Assembly: GCA_037176705.1 (NCBI GenBank)
Contig: JBAWUJ010000054.1
Location: 1-64,000 of the forward strand
DNA: 64,000 bases
Direction of reading: 5' to 3'
Origin: Molossus alvarezi
Taxonomy: Eukaryota; Chordata; Mammalia; Chiroptera; Molossidae
How positions within the stretch are numbered: position 1 is the stretch's first letter; each line of letters opens with the position of its first letter. Below the pieces are notes generated by a model. The model saw only the letters and a list, made by a program, of their open reading frames with translations, made no database searches and was not told the origin of the DNA. Shown one piece after another: positions 1 to 9,638 of the stretch. A program made the translations under genes and the position numbers.

Positions 1-3
1 GGC

Positions 4-124
4 AAAGCCTACAGCACCCGGGATTCCCAGGCGGTCTCCCATCCAAGTCCTAACCAGGCCCGACCCTGCTTAGCTTCCCAGATCACACGAGATCGGGCGC
101 GTTCAGGGTGGTATGGCCGTAGAC
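4..124 (-). rRNA. RNA5S: 5S rRNA, copy 1 (reference copy)
   Basis: 5S rRNA, the small RNA of the large ribosomal subunit, bound by uL18 and uL5 and transcribed by RNA polymerase III with TFIIIA. The reverse complement starts GTCTACGGCC, ends GTAGGCTTT and is 121 nt, the mammalian length. Against mammalian 5S from memory it differs at four positions shared by the whole array: C39G, C46G, T76G and A103C. A box (50-64), intermediate element (67-72) and C box (80-97) are intact. C46G unpairs G31, T76G alters loop E, and A103C unpairs U72; none is compensated. It is either a variant 5S gene or an array-wide pseudogene. The upstream spacer is a D variant (six-C run, but AGGTCCTC) with a C-allele D box. 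The 3' flank is cut by the window edge. Confidence 0.9.
28..75 (-). promoter_or_regulatory. Type 1 internal promoter of 5S copy 1 (A box, IE, C box)
   Basis: The RNA polymerase III internal control region, bound by TFIIIA. The C box is at 28-45, the intermediate element at 53-58 and the A box at 61-75 (RNA positions 80-97, 67-72, 50-64). All three read as in other mammalian 5S genes. The only array-specific change inside the region is T76G (plus position 49), between the intermediate element and the C box. The same arrangement recurs in every copy. Confidence 0.85.
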
Positions 125-144
125 GTTGGCGGCCGCCTCCAGGC

Positions 145-156
145 GCCCCAAGAGTC
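145..156 (-). promoter_or_regulatory. D-box-like upstream element of 5S copy 1
   Basis: Minus strand reads GACTCTTGGGGC at -32 to -21. The human 5S D box, from memory, is GGCTCTTGGGGC at the same place, so 11 of 12 bases match. Here it is the C allele (plus CCCCAAG). Other copies carry CCCTAAG (TTAGGG on the gene strand); by hand count 41 copies have the C allele and 67 the T allele. Confidence 0.7.
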
Positions 157-301
157 CAGCGCCGGGGCTGGCAGCCCCCCGGGCAGCCCCCCGGCCGCCA
201 GGCGGAGCGCGGACCGGCCCCTCTCAGCTCTCGGGGACCCAGGCGCGCGGTCCGTCCCGCCCAGCCTCGAACCAGGTCCTCACCGCGGAGCTCGGCAGGC
301 A

Positions 302-311
302 GCGCATGCGC
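302..311. promoter_or_regulatory. NRF1-like palindrome in the spacer
   Basis: Perfect palindrome GCGCATGCGC about 180 bp upstream of the copy 1 start. It matches the core of the NRF1 consensus YGCGCAYGCGCR, with one flanking mismatch in either orientation. It recurs at the same offset in the units; the unit near 13.94 kb is broken by an inserted base. Binding is inferred only. Confidence 0.4.
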
Positions 312-582
312 AGTCCAGGGGCCCCAAGGTCTGCGCCTGGGGGGGCCGGGGGTCCGCCCCACGGGGCTGCGCTGCCCCACCGGGGGGGGCGCGGGCGCCC
401 GCGAGTTGCGGCGCCTTGCGCGGCGGCCTGCTGGTGTGCTGCTGGGGCGTGGGGGGTCCCCTCTGGGCCCCAGATTCCCTCGCTCGCGCCCCCGGCGTGG
501 GCTGGGGCGCGTGCGTGCGTGGGCTGCGTGGCCCTCGGCCCGAAGCGCGGCAGGTGCGCAGCTGGCTGGCTGTGGGGGGACC

Positions 583-587
583 AAAAA
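583..587 (-). terminator. RNA polymerase III T5 terminator of 5S copy 2
   Basis: Plus AAAAA, so TTTTT on the gene strand, 9 bp past the gene's final TTT. The gene itself ends in only three T residues, too short for efficient Pol III termination. Transcripts probably carry a trailer of about 9-14 nt. The element recurs before every copy from 2 to 108. Confidence 0.75.
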
Positions 588-596
588 GGAGCGGGC

Positions 597-716
597 AAAG
601 CCTACAGCACCCGGGATTCCAGGCGGTCTCCCATCCAAGTCCTAACCAGGCCCGACCCTGCTTAGCTTCCCAGATCACACGAGATCGGGCGCGTTCAGGG
701 TGGTATGGCCGTAGAC
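597..716 (-). rRNA. RNA5S: 5S rRNA, copy 2 (1-nt deletion)
   Basis: 120 nt: one base is missing from the GGG at RNA 97-99, next to loop E (plus reads GGATTCCAGG). This is either a consensus error in a short run or a damaged copy. Type H spacer with the T-allele D box, CACGTG and a 21-bp duplication. Confidence 0.78.
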
Positions 717-1056
717 GTTGGCGGCCGCCTCCAGGCGCCCTAAGAGTCCAGCGCCGGGGCTGGCAGCCCCCCGGGCAGCCCCCCCGGCCGCCAGGCGGAG
801 CGCGGACCGGCCCCTCTCAGGTCCTCGGGGACCCAGGCGCGCGGTCCGTCCCGCCCAGCCTCGAACCAGGTCCTCACCGCGGAGCTCGGCAGGCAGCGCA
901 TGCGCAGTCCAGGGGCCCCAAGGTCTGCGCCTGGGGGGCCGGTGGGTCCTCCCCACGGGGCTGCGCTGCCCCACCGGGGGGGGGCGCGGGCGCCCGCGAG
1001 TTGCGGCGCCTTGCGCGGCGGCCTGCTGGTGTGCTGCTGGGGCGTGGGGGGTCCCC

Positions 1057-1098
1057 TCTGGGCCCCAGATTCCCTCGTCTGGGCCCCAGATTCCCTCG
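1057..1098. repeat. 21-bp tandem duplication in the copy 2 spacer
   Basis: Two perfect adjacent copies, 1057-1077 and 1078-1098, each starting TCTGGGCCCC and ending CCCTCG. It is unique in the window and explains most of the extra length of this unit. Confidence 0.9.
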
Positions 1099-1211
1099 CT
1101 CGGCCCCCGGCATGGGCTGGGGCACGTGCGTGCGTGGGCTGCGTGGCCCTCGGCCCGAAGCGCGGCAGGTGCGCAGCTGGCTGGCTGTGGGGGGACCAAA
1201 AAGGAGCGGGC

Positions 1212-1332
1212 AAAGCCTACAGCACCCGGGATTCCCAGGCGGTCTCCCATCCAAGTCCTAACCAGGCCCGACCCTGCTTAGCTTCCCAGATCACACGAGA
1301 TCGGGCGCGTTCAGGGTGGTATGGCCGTAGAC
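1212..1332 (-). rRNA. RNA5S: 5S rRNA, copy 3
   Basis: Gene equals the array consensus. The spacer is an A/B mosaic: GGGTCCCC as in type A, GCGCAGCAGG as in type B. C-allele D box. Confidence 0.9.
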
Positions 1333-1804
1333 GTTGGCGGCCGCCTCCAGGCGCCCCAAGAGTCCAGCGCCGGGGCTGGCAGCCCCCCGGGCAGCCCCCC
1401 CGGCCGCCAGGCGGAGCGCGGACCGGCCCCTCTCAGCTCTCGGGGACCCAGGCGCGCGGTCCGTCCCGCCCAGCCTCGAACCAGGTCCTCACCGCGGAGC
1501 TCGGCAGGCAGCGCATGCGCAGTCCAGGGTCCCCAAGGTCTGCGCCTGGGGGGCCGGGGGGTCCGCCCCACGGGGCTGCGCTGCCCCACCGGGGGGGGCG
1601 CGGGCGCCCGCGAGTTGCGGCGCCTTGCGCGGCGGCCTGCTGGTGTGCTGCTGGGGCGTGGGGGGTCCCCTCTGGGCCCCAGATTCCCTCGCTCGGCCCC
1701 CGGCGTGGGCTGGGGCGCGTGCGTGCGTGGGCTGCGTGGCCCTCGGCCCGAAGCGCAGCAGGTGCGCAGCTGGCTGGCTGTGGGGGGACCAAAAAGGAGC
1801 GGCC

Positions 1805-1925
1805 AAAGCCTACAGCACCCGGGATTCCCAGGCGGTCTCCCATCCAAGTCCTAACCAGGCCCGACCCTGCTTAGCTTCCCAGATCACACGAGATCGGGCG
1901 CGTTCAGGGTGGTATGGCCGTAGAC
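1805..1925 (-). rRNA. RNA5S: 5S rRNA, copy 4
   Basis: Consensus gene. The spacer is an H mosaic: CAGGTCTCGG as in H, GAGCTAGG as in C, and GGCGCGTG in place of CACGTG. T-allele D box. Confidence 0.9.
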
Positions 1926-2398
1926 GTTGGCGGCCGCCTCCAGGCGCCCTAAGAGTCCAGCGCCGGGGCTGGCAGCCCCCCGGGCAGCCCCCCCGGCCGC
2001 CAGGCGGAGCGCGGACCGGCCCCTCTCAGGTCTCGGGGACCCAGGCGCGCGGTCCGTCCCGCCCAGCCTCGAACCAGGTCCTCACCGCGGAGCTAGGCAG
2101 GCAGCGCATGCGCAGTCCAGGGGCCCCAAGGTCTGCGCCTGGGGGGCCGGGGGGTCCGCCCCACGGGGCTGCGCTGCCCCACCGGGGGGGGGCGCGGGCG
2201 CCCGCGAGTTGCGGCGCCTTGCGCGGCGGCCTGCTGGTGTGCTGCTGGGGCGTGGGGGGTCCCCTCTGGGCCCCAGATTCCCTCGCTCGGCCCCCGGCAT
2301 GGGCTGGGGCGCGTGCGTGCGTGGGCTGCGTGGCCCTCGGCCCGAAGCGCGGCAGGTGCGCAGCTGGCTGGCTGTGGGGGGACCAAAAAGGAGCGGGC

Positions 2399-2518
2399 AA
2401 AGCCTACAGCACCCGGGATTCCCAGGCGGTCTCCCATCCAAGTCCTAACCAGGCCCGACCCTGCTTAGCTTCCAGATCACACGAGATCGGGCGCGTTCAG
2501 GGTGGTATGGCCGTAGAC
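2399..2518 (-). rRNA. RNA5S: 5S rRNA, copy 5 (1-nt deletion)
   Basis: 120 nt: one base is missing from the G run at RNA 46-48, just upstream of the A box (plus reads CTTCCAGATC). Consensus error or a damaged copy. Type D spacer, C-allele D box. Confidence 0.78.
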
Positions 2519-2987
2519 GTTGGCGGCCGCCTCCAGGCGCCCCAAGAGTCCAGCGCCGGGGCTGGCAGCCCCCCGGGCAGCCCCCCGGCCGCCAGGCGGA
2601 GCGCGGACCGGCCCCTCTCAGCTCTCGGGACCCAGGCGCGCGGTCCGTCCCGCCCAGCCTCGAACCAGGTTCTCACCGCGGAGCTCGGCAGGCAGCGCAT
2701 GCGCAGTCCAGGGGCCCCAAGGTCTGCGCCTGGGGGGCCGGGGGTCCGCCCCACGGGGCTGCGCTGCCCCACCGGGGGGGGCGCGGGCGCCCGCGAGTTG
2801 CGGCGCCTTGCGCGGCGGCCTGCTGGTGTGCTGCTGGGGCGTGGGGGGTCCCCTCTGGGCCCCAGATTCCCTCGCTCGGCCCCCGGCGTGGGCTGGGGCG
2901 CGTGCGTGCGTGGGCTGCGTGGCCCTCGGCCCGAAGCGCGGCAGGTGCGCAGCTGGCTGGCTGTGGGGGGACCAAAAAGGAGCGGGC

Positions 2988-3108
2988 AAAGCCTACAGCA
3001 CCCGGGATTCCCAGGCGGTCTCCCATCCAAGTCCTAACCAGGCCCGACCCTGCTTAGCTTCCCAGATCACACGAGATCGGGCGCGTTCAGGGTGGTATGG
3101 CCGTAGAC
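2988..3108 (-). rRNA. RNA5S: 5S rRNA, copy 6
   Basis: Consensus gene with a type E spacer. The D box has a private change, GACTCCTGGGGC on the gene strand. Confidence 0.9.
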
Positions 3109-3580
3109 GTTGGCGGCCGCCTCCAGGCGCCCCAGGAGTCCAGCGCCGGGGCTGGCAGCCCCCCGGGCAGCCCCCCCGGCCGCCAGGCGGAGCGCGGACC
3201 GGCCCCTCTCAGCTCTCAGGGACCCAGGCGCGCGGTCCGTCCCGCCCAGCCTCGAACCAGGTCCTCACCGCGGAGCTCGGCAGGCAGCGCATGCGCAGTC
3301 CAGGGGCCCCAAGGTCTGCGCCTGGGGGGCCGGGGGGTCCGCCTCACGGGGCTGCGCTGCCCCACCGGGGGGGGCGCGTGCGCCCGCGAGTTGCGGCGCC
3401 TTGCGCGGCGGCCTGCTGGTGTGCTGCTGGGGCGTGGGGGGTCCCCTCTGGGCCCCAGATTCCCTCGCTCGGCCCCCGGCGTGGGCTGGGGCGCGTGCGT
3501 GCGTGGGCTGCGTGGCCCTCGGCCCGAAGCGCGGCAGGTGCGCAGCTGGCTGGCTGTGGGGGGACCAAAAAGGAGCGGCC

Positions 3581-3701
3581 AAAGCCTACAGCACCCGGGA
3601 TTCCCAGGCGGTCTCCCATCCAAGTCCTAACCAGGCCCGACCCTGCTTAGCTTCCCAGATCACACGAGATCGGGCGCGTTCAGGGTGGTATGGCCGTAGA
3701 C
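3581..3701 (-). rRNA. RNA5S: 5S rRNA, copy 7
   Basis: Consensus gene. F2-like spacer (eight-C run, GACCAGCC, GGGGGTGGCG) that lacks the GGGCGAGCGCG seen in later F2 units. T-allele D box. Confidence 0.9.
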
Positions 3702-4174
3702 GTTGGCGGCCGCCTCCAGGCGCCCTAAGAGTCCAGCGCCGGGGCTGGCAGCCCCCCGGGCAGCCCCCCCCGGCCGCCAGGCGGAGCGCGGACCAGCCCC
3801 TCTCAGCTCTTGGGGACCCAGGCGCGCGGTCCGTCCCGCCCAGCCTCGAACCAGGTCCTCACCGCGGAGCTCGGCAGGCAGCGCATGCGCAGTCCAGGGG
3901 CCCCAAGGTCTGCGCCTGGGGGGCCGGGGGGTCCGCCCCACGGGGCTGCGCTGCCCCACCGGGGGTGGCGCGGGCGCCCGCGAGTTGCGGCGCCTTGCGC
4001 GGCGGCCTGCTGGTGTGCTGCTGGGGCGTGGGGGGTCCCCTCTGGGCCCCAGATTCCCTCGCTCGGCCCCCGGCGTGGGCTGGGGCGCGTGCGTGCGTGG
4101 GCTGCGTGGCCCTCGGCCCGAAGCGCGGCAGGTGCGCAGCTGGCTGGCTGTGGGGGGACCAAAAAGGAGCGGCC

Positions 4175-4295
4175 AAAGCCTACAGCACCCGGGATTCCCA
4201 GGCGGTCTCCCATCCAAGTCCTAACCAGGCCCGACCCTGCTTAGCTTCCCAGATCACACGAGATCGGGCGCGTTCAGGGTGGTATGGCCGTAGAC
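4175..4295 (-). rRNA. RNA5S: 5S rRNA, copy 8
   Basis: Consensus gene, type I spacer, T-allele D box. First unit of an I-H-D-E module that recurs six times. Confidence 0.9.
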
Positions 4296-4767
4296 GTTGG
4301 CGGCCGCCTCCAGGCGCCCTAAGAGTCCAGCGCCGGGGCTGGCAGCCCCCCGGGCAGCCCCCCCGGCCGCCAGGCGGAGCGCGGACCGGCCCCTCTCAGC
4401 TCTCGGGGACCCAGGCGCGCGGTCCGTCCCGCCCAGCCTCGAACCAGGTCCTCACCGCGGAGCTCGGCAGGCAGCGCATGCGCAGTCCAGGGGCCCCAAG
4501 GTCTGCGCCTGGGGGGCCGGGGGGTCCGCCCCACGGGGCTGCGCTGCCCCACCGGGGGGGGCGCGGGCGCCCGCGAGTTGCGGCGCCTTGCGCGGCGGCC
4601 TGCTGGTGTGCTGCTGGGGCGTGGGGGGTCCCCTCTGGGCCCCAGATTCCCTCGCTCGGCCCCCGGCGTGGGCTGGGGCGCGTGCGTGCGTGGGCTGCGT
4701 GGCCCTCGGCCCGAAGCGCGGCAGGTGCGCAGCTGGCTGGCTGTGGGGGGACCAAAAAGGAGCGGCC

Positions 4768-4888
4768 AAAGCCTACAGCACCCGGGATTCCCAGGCGGTC
4801 TCCCATCCAAGTCCTAACCAGGCCCGACCCTGCTTAGCTTCCCAGATCACACGAGATCGGGCGCGTTCAGGGTGGTATGGCCGTAGAC
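4768..4888 (-). rRNA. RNA5S: 5S rRNA, copy 9
   Basis: Consensus gene, type H spacer with GGTGGGTCCTCC and CACGTG. T-allele D box. Confidence 0.9.
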
Positions 4889-5272
4889 GTTGGCGGCCGC
4901 CTCCAGGCGCCCTAAGAGTCCAGCGCCGGGGCTGGCAGCCCCCCGGGCAGCCCCCCCGGCCGCCAGGCGGAGCGCGGACCGGCCCCTCTCAGGTCTCGGG
5001 GACCCAGGCGCGCGGTCCGTCCCGCCCAGCCTCGAACCAGGTCCTCACCGCGGAGCTCGGCAGGCAGCGCATGCGCAGTCCAGGGGCCCCAAGGTCTGCG
5101 CCTGGGGGGCCGGTGGGTCCTCCCCACGGGGCTGCGCTGCCCCACCGGGGGGGGGCGCGGGCGCCCGCGAGTTGCGGCGCCTTGCGCGGCGGCCTGCTGG
5201 TGTGCTGCTGGGGCGTGGGGGGTCCCCTCTGGGCCCCAGATTCCCTCGCTCGGCCCCCGGCATGGGCTGGGG

Positions 5273-5278
5273 CACGTG
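5273..5278. promoter_or_regulatory. CACGTG E-box, H-type spacers
   Basis: CACGTG in the copy 9 spacer, about 85 bp past the 3' end of copy 10. Other unit types read CGCGTG here, so a single G-to-A change creates the canonical E-box. Intact in the spacers of copies 2, 9, 15, 24, 33, 51, 53, 55, 58, 63, 65, 68, 72, 86, 88 and 106. Factor binding is not shown. Confidence 0.35.
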
Positions 5279-5361
5279 CGTGCGTGGGCTGCGTGGCCCT
5301 CGGCCCGAAGCGCGGCAGGTGCGCAGCTGGCTGGCTGTGGGGGGACCAAAAAGGAGCGGGC

Positions 5362-5482
5362 AAAGCCTACAGCACCCGGGATTCCCAGGCGGTCTCCCAT
5401 CCAAGTCCTAACCAGGCCCGACCCTGCTTAGCTTCCCAGATCACACGAGATCGGGCGCGTTCAGGGTGGTATGGCCGTAGAC
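5362..5482 (-). rRNA. RNA5S: 5S rRNA, copy 10
   Basis: Consensus gene, type D spacer (six-C run, AGGTTCTC), C-allele D box. Confidence 0.9.
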
Positions 5483-5952
5483 GTTGGCGGCCGCCTCCAG
5501 GCGCCCCAAGAGTCCAGCGCCGGGGCTGGCAGCCCCCCGGGCAGCCCCCCGGCCGCCAGGCGGAGCGCGGACCGGCCCCTCTCAGCTCTCGGGGACCCAG
5601 GCGCGCGGTCCGTCCCGCCCAGCCTCGAACCAGGTTCTCACCGCGGAGCTCGGCAGGCAGCGCATGCGCAGTCCAGGGGCCCCAAGGTCTGCGCCTGGGG
5701 GGCCGGGGGTCCGCCCCACGGGGCTGCGCTGCCCCACCGGGGGGGGCGCGGGCGCCCGCGAGTTGCGGCGCCTTGCGCGGCGGCCTGCTGGTGTGCTGCT
5801 GGGGCGTGGGGGGTCCCCTCTGGGCCCCAGATTCCCTCGCTCGGCCCCCGGCGTGGGCTGGGGCGCGTGCGTGCGTGGGCTGCGTGGCCCTCGGCCCGAA
5901 GCGCGGCAGGTGCGCAGCTGGCTGGCTGTGGGGGGACCAAAAAGGAGCGGCC

Positions 5953-6073
5953 GAAGCCTACAGCACCCGGGATTCCCAGGCGGTCTCCCATCCAAGTCCT
6001 AACCAGGCCCGACCCTGCTTAGCTTCCCAGATCACACGAGATCGGGCGCGTTCAGGGTGGTATGGCCGTAGAC
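5953..6073 (-). rRNA. RNA5S: 5S rRNA, copy 11
   Basis: Last RNA base T121 is C, the mark of a copy lying 3' of a D spacer. Type E spacer retaining GCGCGGGCGCC, C-allele D box. Confidence 0.9.
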
Positions 6074-6545
6074 GTTGGCGGCCGCCTCCAGGCGCCCCAA
6101 GAGTCCAGCGCCGGGGCTGGCAGCCCCCCGGGCAGCCCCCCCGGCCGCCAGGCGGAGCGCGGACCGGCCCCTCTCAGCTCTCGGGGACCCAGGCGCGCGG
6201 TCCGTCCCGCCCAGCCTCGAACCAGGTCCTCACCGCGGAGCTCGGCAGGCAGCGCATGCGCAGTCCAGGGGCCCCAAGGTCTGCGCCTGGGGGGCCTGGG
6301 GGTCCGCCTCACGGGGCTGCGCTGCCCCACCGGGGGGGGCGCGGGCGCCCGCGAGTTGCGGCGCCTTGCGCGGCGGCCTGCTGGTGTGCTGCTGGGGCGT
6401 GGGGGGTCCCCTCTGGGCCCCAGATTCCCTCGCTCGGCCCCCGGCGTGGGCTGGGGCGCGTGCGTGCGTGGGCTGCGTGGCCCTCGGCCCGAAGCGCGGC
6501 AGGTGCGCAGCTGGCTGGCTGTGGGGGGACCAAAAAGGAGCGGCC

Positions 6546-6666
6546 AAAGCCTACAGCACCCGGGATTCCCAGGCGGTCTCCCATCCAAGTCCTAACCAGG
6601 CCCGACCCTGCTTAGCTTCCCAGATCACACGAGATCGGGCGCGTTCAGGGTGGTATGGCCGTAGAC
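6546..6666 (-). rRNA. RNA5S: 5S rRNA, copy 12
   Basis: Consensus gene, type F spacer (GCTGGTAGCC, eight-C run), T-allele D box. Confidence 0.9.
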
Positions 6667-7140
6667 GTTGGCGGCCGCCTCCAGGCGCCCTAAGAGTCCA
6701 GCGCCGGGGCTGGTAGCCCCCCGGGCAGCCCCCCCCGGCCGCCAGGCGGAGCGCGGACCGGCCCCTCTCAGCTCTCGGGGACCCAGGCGCGCGGTCCGTC
6801 CCGCCCAGCCTCGAACCAGGTCCTCACCGCGGAGCTCGGCAGGCAGCGCATGCGCAGTCCAGGGGCCCCAAGGTCTGCGCCTGGGGGGCCGGGGGGTCCG
6901 CCCCACGGGGCTGCGCTGCCCCACCGGGGGGGGGCGCGGGCGCCCGCGAGTTGCGGCGCCTTGCGCGGCGGCCTGCTGGTGTGCTGCTGGGGCGTGGGGG
7001 GTCCCCTCTGGGCCCCAGATTCCCTCGCTCGGCCCCCGGCGTGGGCTGGGGCGCGTGCGTGCGTGGGCTGCGTGGCCCTCGGCCCGAAGCGCGGCAGGTG
7101 CGCAGCTGGCTGGCTGTGGGGGGACCAAAAAGGAGCGGCC

Positions 7141-7261
7141 AAAGCCTACAGCACCCGGGATTCCCAGGCGGTCTCCCATCCAAGTCCTAACCAGGCCCGA
7201 CCCTGCTTAGCTTCCCAGATCACACGAGATCGGGCGCGTTCAGGGTGGTATGGCCGTAGAC
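7141..7261 (-). rRNA. RNA5S: 5S rRNA, copy 13
   Basis: Consensus gene, type G spacer with three extra G residues in G runs; T-allele D box. Confidence 0.9.
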
Positions 7262-7737
7262 GTTGGCGGCCGCCTCCAGGCGCCCTAAGAGTCCAGCGCC
7301 GGGGCTGGCAGCCCCCCGGGCAGCCCCCCCGGCCGCCAGGCGGAGCGCGGACCGGCCCCTCTCAGGTCTTGGGGACCCAGGCGCGCGGTCCGTCCCGCCC
7401 AGCCTCGAACCAGGTCCTCACCGCGGAGCTCGGCAGGCAGCGCATGCGCAGTCCAGGGGCCCCAAGGTCTGCGCCTGGGGGGCCGGGGGGTCCGCCCCAC
7501 GGGGCTGCGCTGCCCCACCGGGGGGGGGGCGCGGGCGCCCGCGAGTTGCGGCGCCTTGCGCGGCGGCCTGCTGGTGTGCTGCTGGGGCGTGGGGGGTCCC
7601 CTCTGGGCCCCAGATTCCCTCGCTCGGCCCCCGGCATGGGCTGGGGGCGCGTGCGTGCGTGGGCTGCGTGGCCCTCGGCCCGAAGCGCGGCAGGGTGCGC
7701 AGCTGGCTGGCTGTGGGGGGACCAAAAAGGAGCGGCC

Positions 7738-7858
7738 AAAGCCTACAGCACCCGGGATTCCCAGGCGGTCTCCCATCCAAGTCCTAACCAGGCCCGACCC
7801 TGCTTAGCTTCCCAGATCACACGAGATCGGGCGCGTTCAGGGTGGTATGGCCGTAGAC
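7738..7858 (-). rRNA. RNA5S: 5S rRNA, copy 14
   Basis: Consensus gene, type I spacer with private CAGGCCCGCGG; T-allele D box. Confidence 0.9.
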
Positions 7859-8330
7859 GTTGGCGGCCGCCTCCAGGCGCCCTAAGAGTCCAGCGCCGGG
7901 GCTGGCAGCCCCCCGGGCAGCCCCCCCGGCCGCCAGGCGGAGCGCGGACCGGCCCCTCTCAGCTCTCGGGGACCCAGGCCCGCGGTCCGTCCCGCCCAGC
8001 CTCGAACCAGGTCCTCACCGCGGAGCTCGGCAGGCAGCGCATGCGCAGTCCAGGGGCCCCAAGGTCTGCGCCTGGGGGGCCGGGGGGTCCGCCCCACGGG
8101 GCTGCGCTGCCCCACCGGGGGGGGCGCGGGCGCCCGCGAGTTGCGGCGCCTTGCGCGGCGGCCTGCTGGTGTGCTGCTGGGGCGTGGGGGGTCCCCTCTG
8201 GGCCCCAGATTCCCTCGCTCGGCCCCCGGCGTGGGCTGGGGCGCGTGCGTGCGTGGGCTGCGTGGCCCTCGGCCCGAAGCGCGGCAGGTGCGCAGCTGGC
8301 TGGCTGTGGGGGGACCAAAAAGGAGCGGCC

Positions 8331-8451
8331 AAAGCCTACAGCACCCGGGATTCCCAGGCGGTCTCCCATCCAAGTCCTAACCAGGCCCGACCCTGCTTAG
8401 CTTCCCAGATCACACGAGATCGGGCGCGTTCAGGGTGGTATGGCCGTAGAC
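8331..8451 (-). rRNA. RNA5S: 5S rRNA, copy 15
   Basis: Consensus gene, type H spacer with CACGTG, but with the C-allele D box usual for D and E units, so probably an exchange product. Confidence 0.9.
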
Positions 8452-8925
8452 GTTGGCGGCCGCCTCCAGGCGCCCCAAGAGTCCAGCGCCGGGGCTGGCA
8501 GCCCCCCCGGGCAGCCCCCCCGGCCGCCAGGCGGAGCGCGGACCGGCCCCTCTCAGGTCTCGGGGACCCAGGCGCGCGGTCCGTCCCGCCCAGCCTCGAA
8601 CCAGGTCCTCACCGCGGAGCTCGGCAGGCAGCGCATGCGCAGTCCAGGGGCCCCAAGGTCTGCGCCTGGGGGGCCGGGGGGTCCTCCCCACGGGGCTGCG
8701 CTGCCCCACCGGGGGGGGGCGCGGGCGCCCGCGAGTTGCGGCGCCTTGCGCGGCGGCCTGCTGGTGTGCTGCTGGGGCGTGGGGGGTCCCCTCTGGGCCC
8801 CAGATTCCCTCGCTCGGCCCCCGGCATGGGCTGGGGCACGTGCGTGCGTGGGCTGCGTGGCCCTCGGCCCGAAGCGCGGCAGGTGCGCAGCTGGCTGGCT
8901 GTGGGGGGACCAAAAAGGAGCGGGC

Positions 8926-9046
8926 AAAGCCTACAGCACCCGGGATTCCCAGGCGGTCTCCCATCCAAGTCCTAACCAGGCCCGACCCTGCTTAGCTTCC
9001 CAGATCACACGAGATCGGGCGCGTTCAGGGTGGTATGGCCGTAGAC
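8926..9046 (-). rRNA. RNA5S: 5S rRNA, copy 16
   Basis: Consensus gene, type D spacer with private GGGGCACCAAGG; C-allele D box. Confidence 0.9.
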
Positions 9047-9517
9047 GTTGGCGGCCGCCTCCAGGCGCCCCAAGAGTCCAGCGCCGGGGCTGGCAGCCCC
9101 CCCGGGCAGCCCCCCGGCCGCCAGGCGGAGCGCGGACCGGCCCCTCTCAGCTCTCGGGGACCCAGGCGCGCGGTCCGTCCCGCCCAGCCTCGAACCAGGT
9201 TCTCACCGCGGAGCTCGGCAGGCAGCGCATGCGCAGTCCAGGGGCACCAAGGTCTGCGCCTGGGGGGCCGGGGGTCCGCCCCACGGGGCTGCGCTGCCCC
9301 GCCGGGGGGGGCGCGGGCGCCCGCGAGTTGCGGCGCCTTGCGCGGCGGCCTGCTGGTGTGCTGCTGGGGCGTGGGGGGTCCCCTCTGGGCCCCAGATTCC
9401 CTCGCTCGGCCCCCGGCGTGGGCTGGGGCGCGTGCGTGCGTGGGCTGCGTGGCCCTCGGCCCGAAGCGCGGCAGGTGCGCAGCTGGCTGGCTGTGGGGGG
9501 ACCAAAAAGGAGCGGCC

Positions 9518-9638
9518 GAAGCCTACAGCACCCGGGATTCCCAGGCGGTCTCCCATCCAAGTCCTAACCAGGCCCGACCCTGCTTAGCTTCCCAGATCAC
9601 ACGAGATCGGGCGCGTTCAGGGTGGTATGGCCGTAGAC
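9518..9638 (-). rRNA. RNA5S: 5S rRNA, copy 17
   Basis: T121C copy. Type E spacer with GGCAGGAAGCG, a mark shared with copies 35, 60 and 70. C-allele D box. Confidence 0.9.

Noticed and set aside
9..638. Minus-strand open frames repeated in every unit
   Set aside because: Proline/arginine/glycine-rich translations of G+C-rich spacer and 5S sequence, present in several overlapping frames at once; no conserved start context or domain.
1541..1700. G-quadruplex-forming spacer segment
   Set aside because: Long G runs recur, but loops between four suitable runs exceed the usual length limit in most readings; too weak to annotate without a scoring program.
3721..3735. TTAGGG in T-allele D boxes as telomere repeat
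   Set aside because: A single hexamer inside CTTAGGGCGC at a fixed promoter offset, never in tandem.
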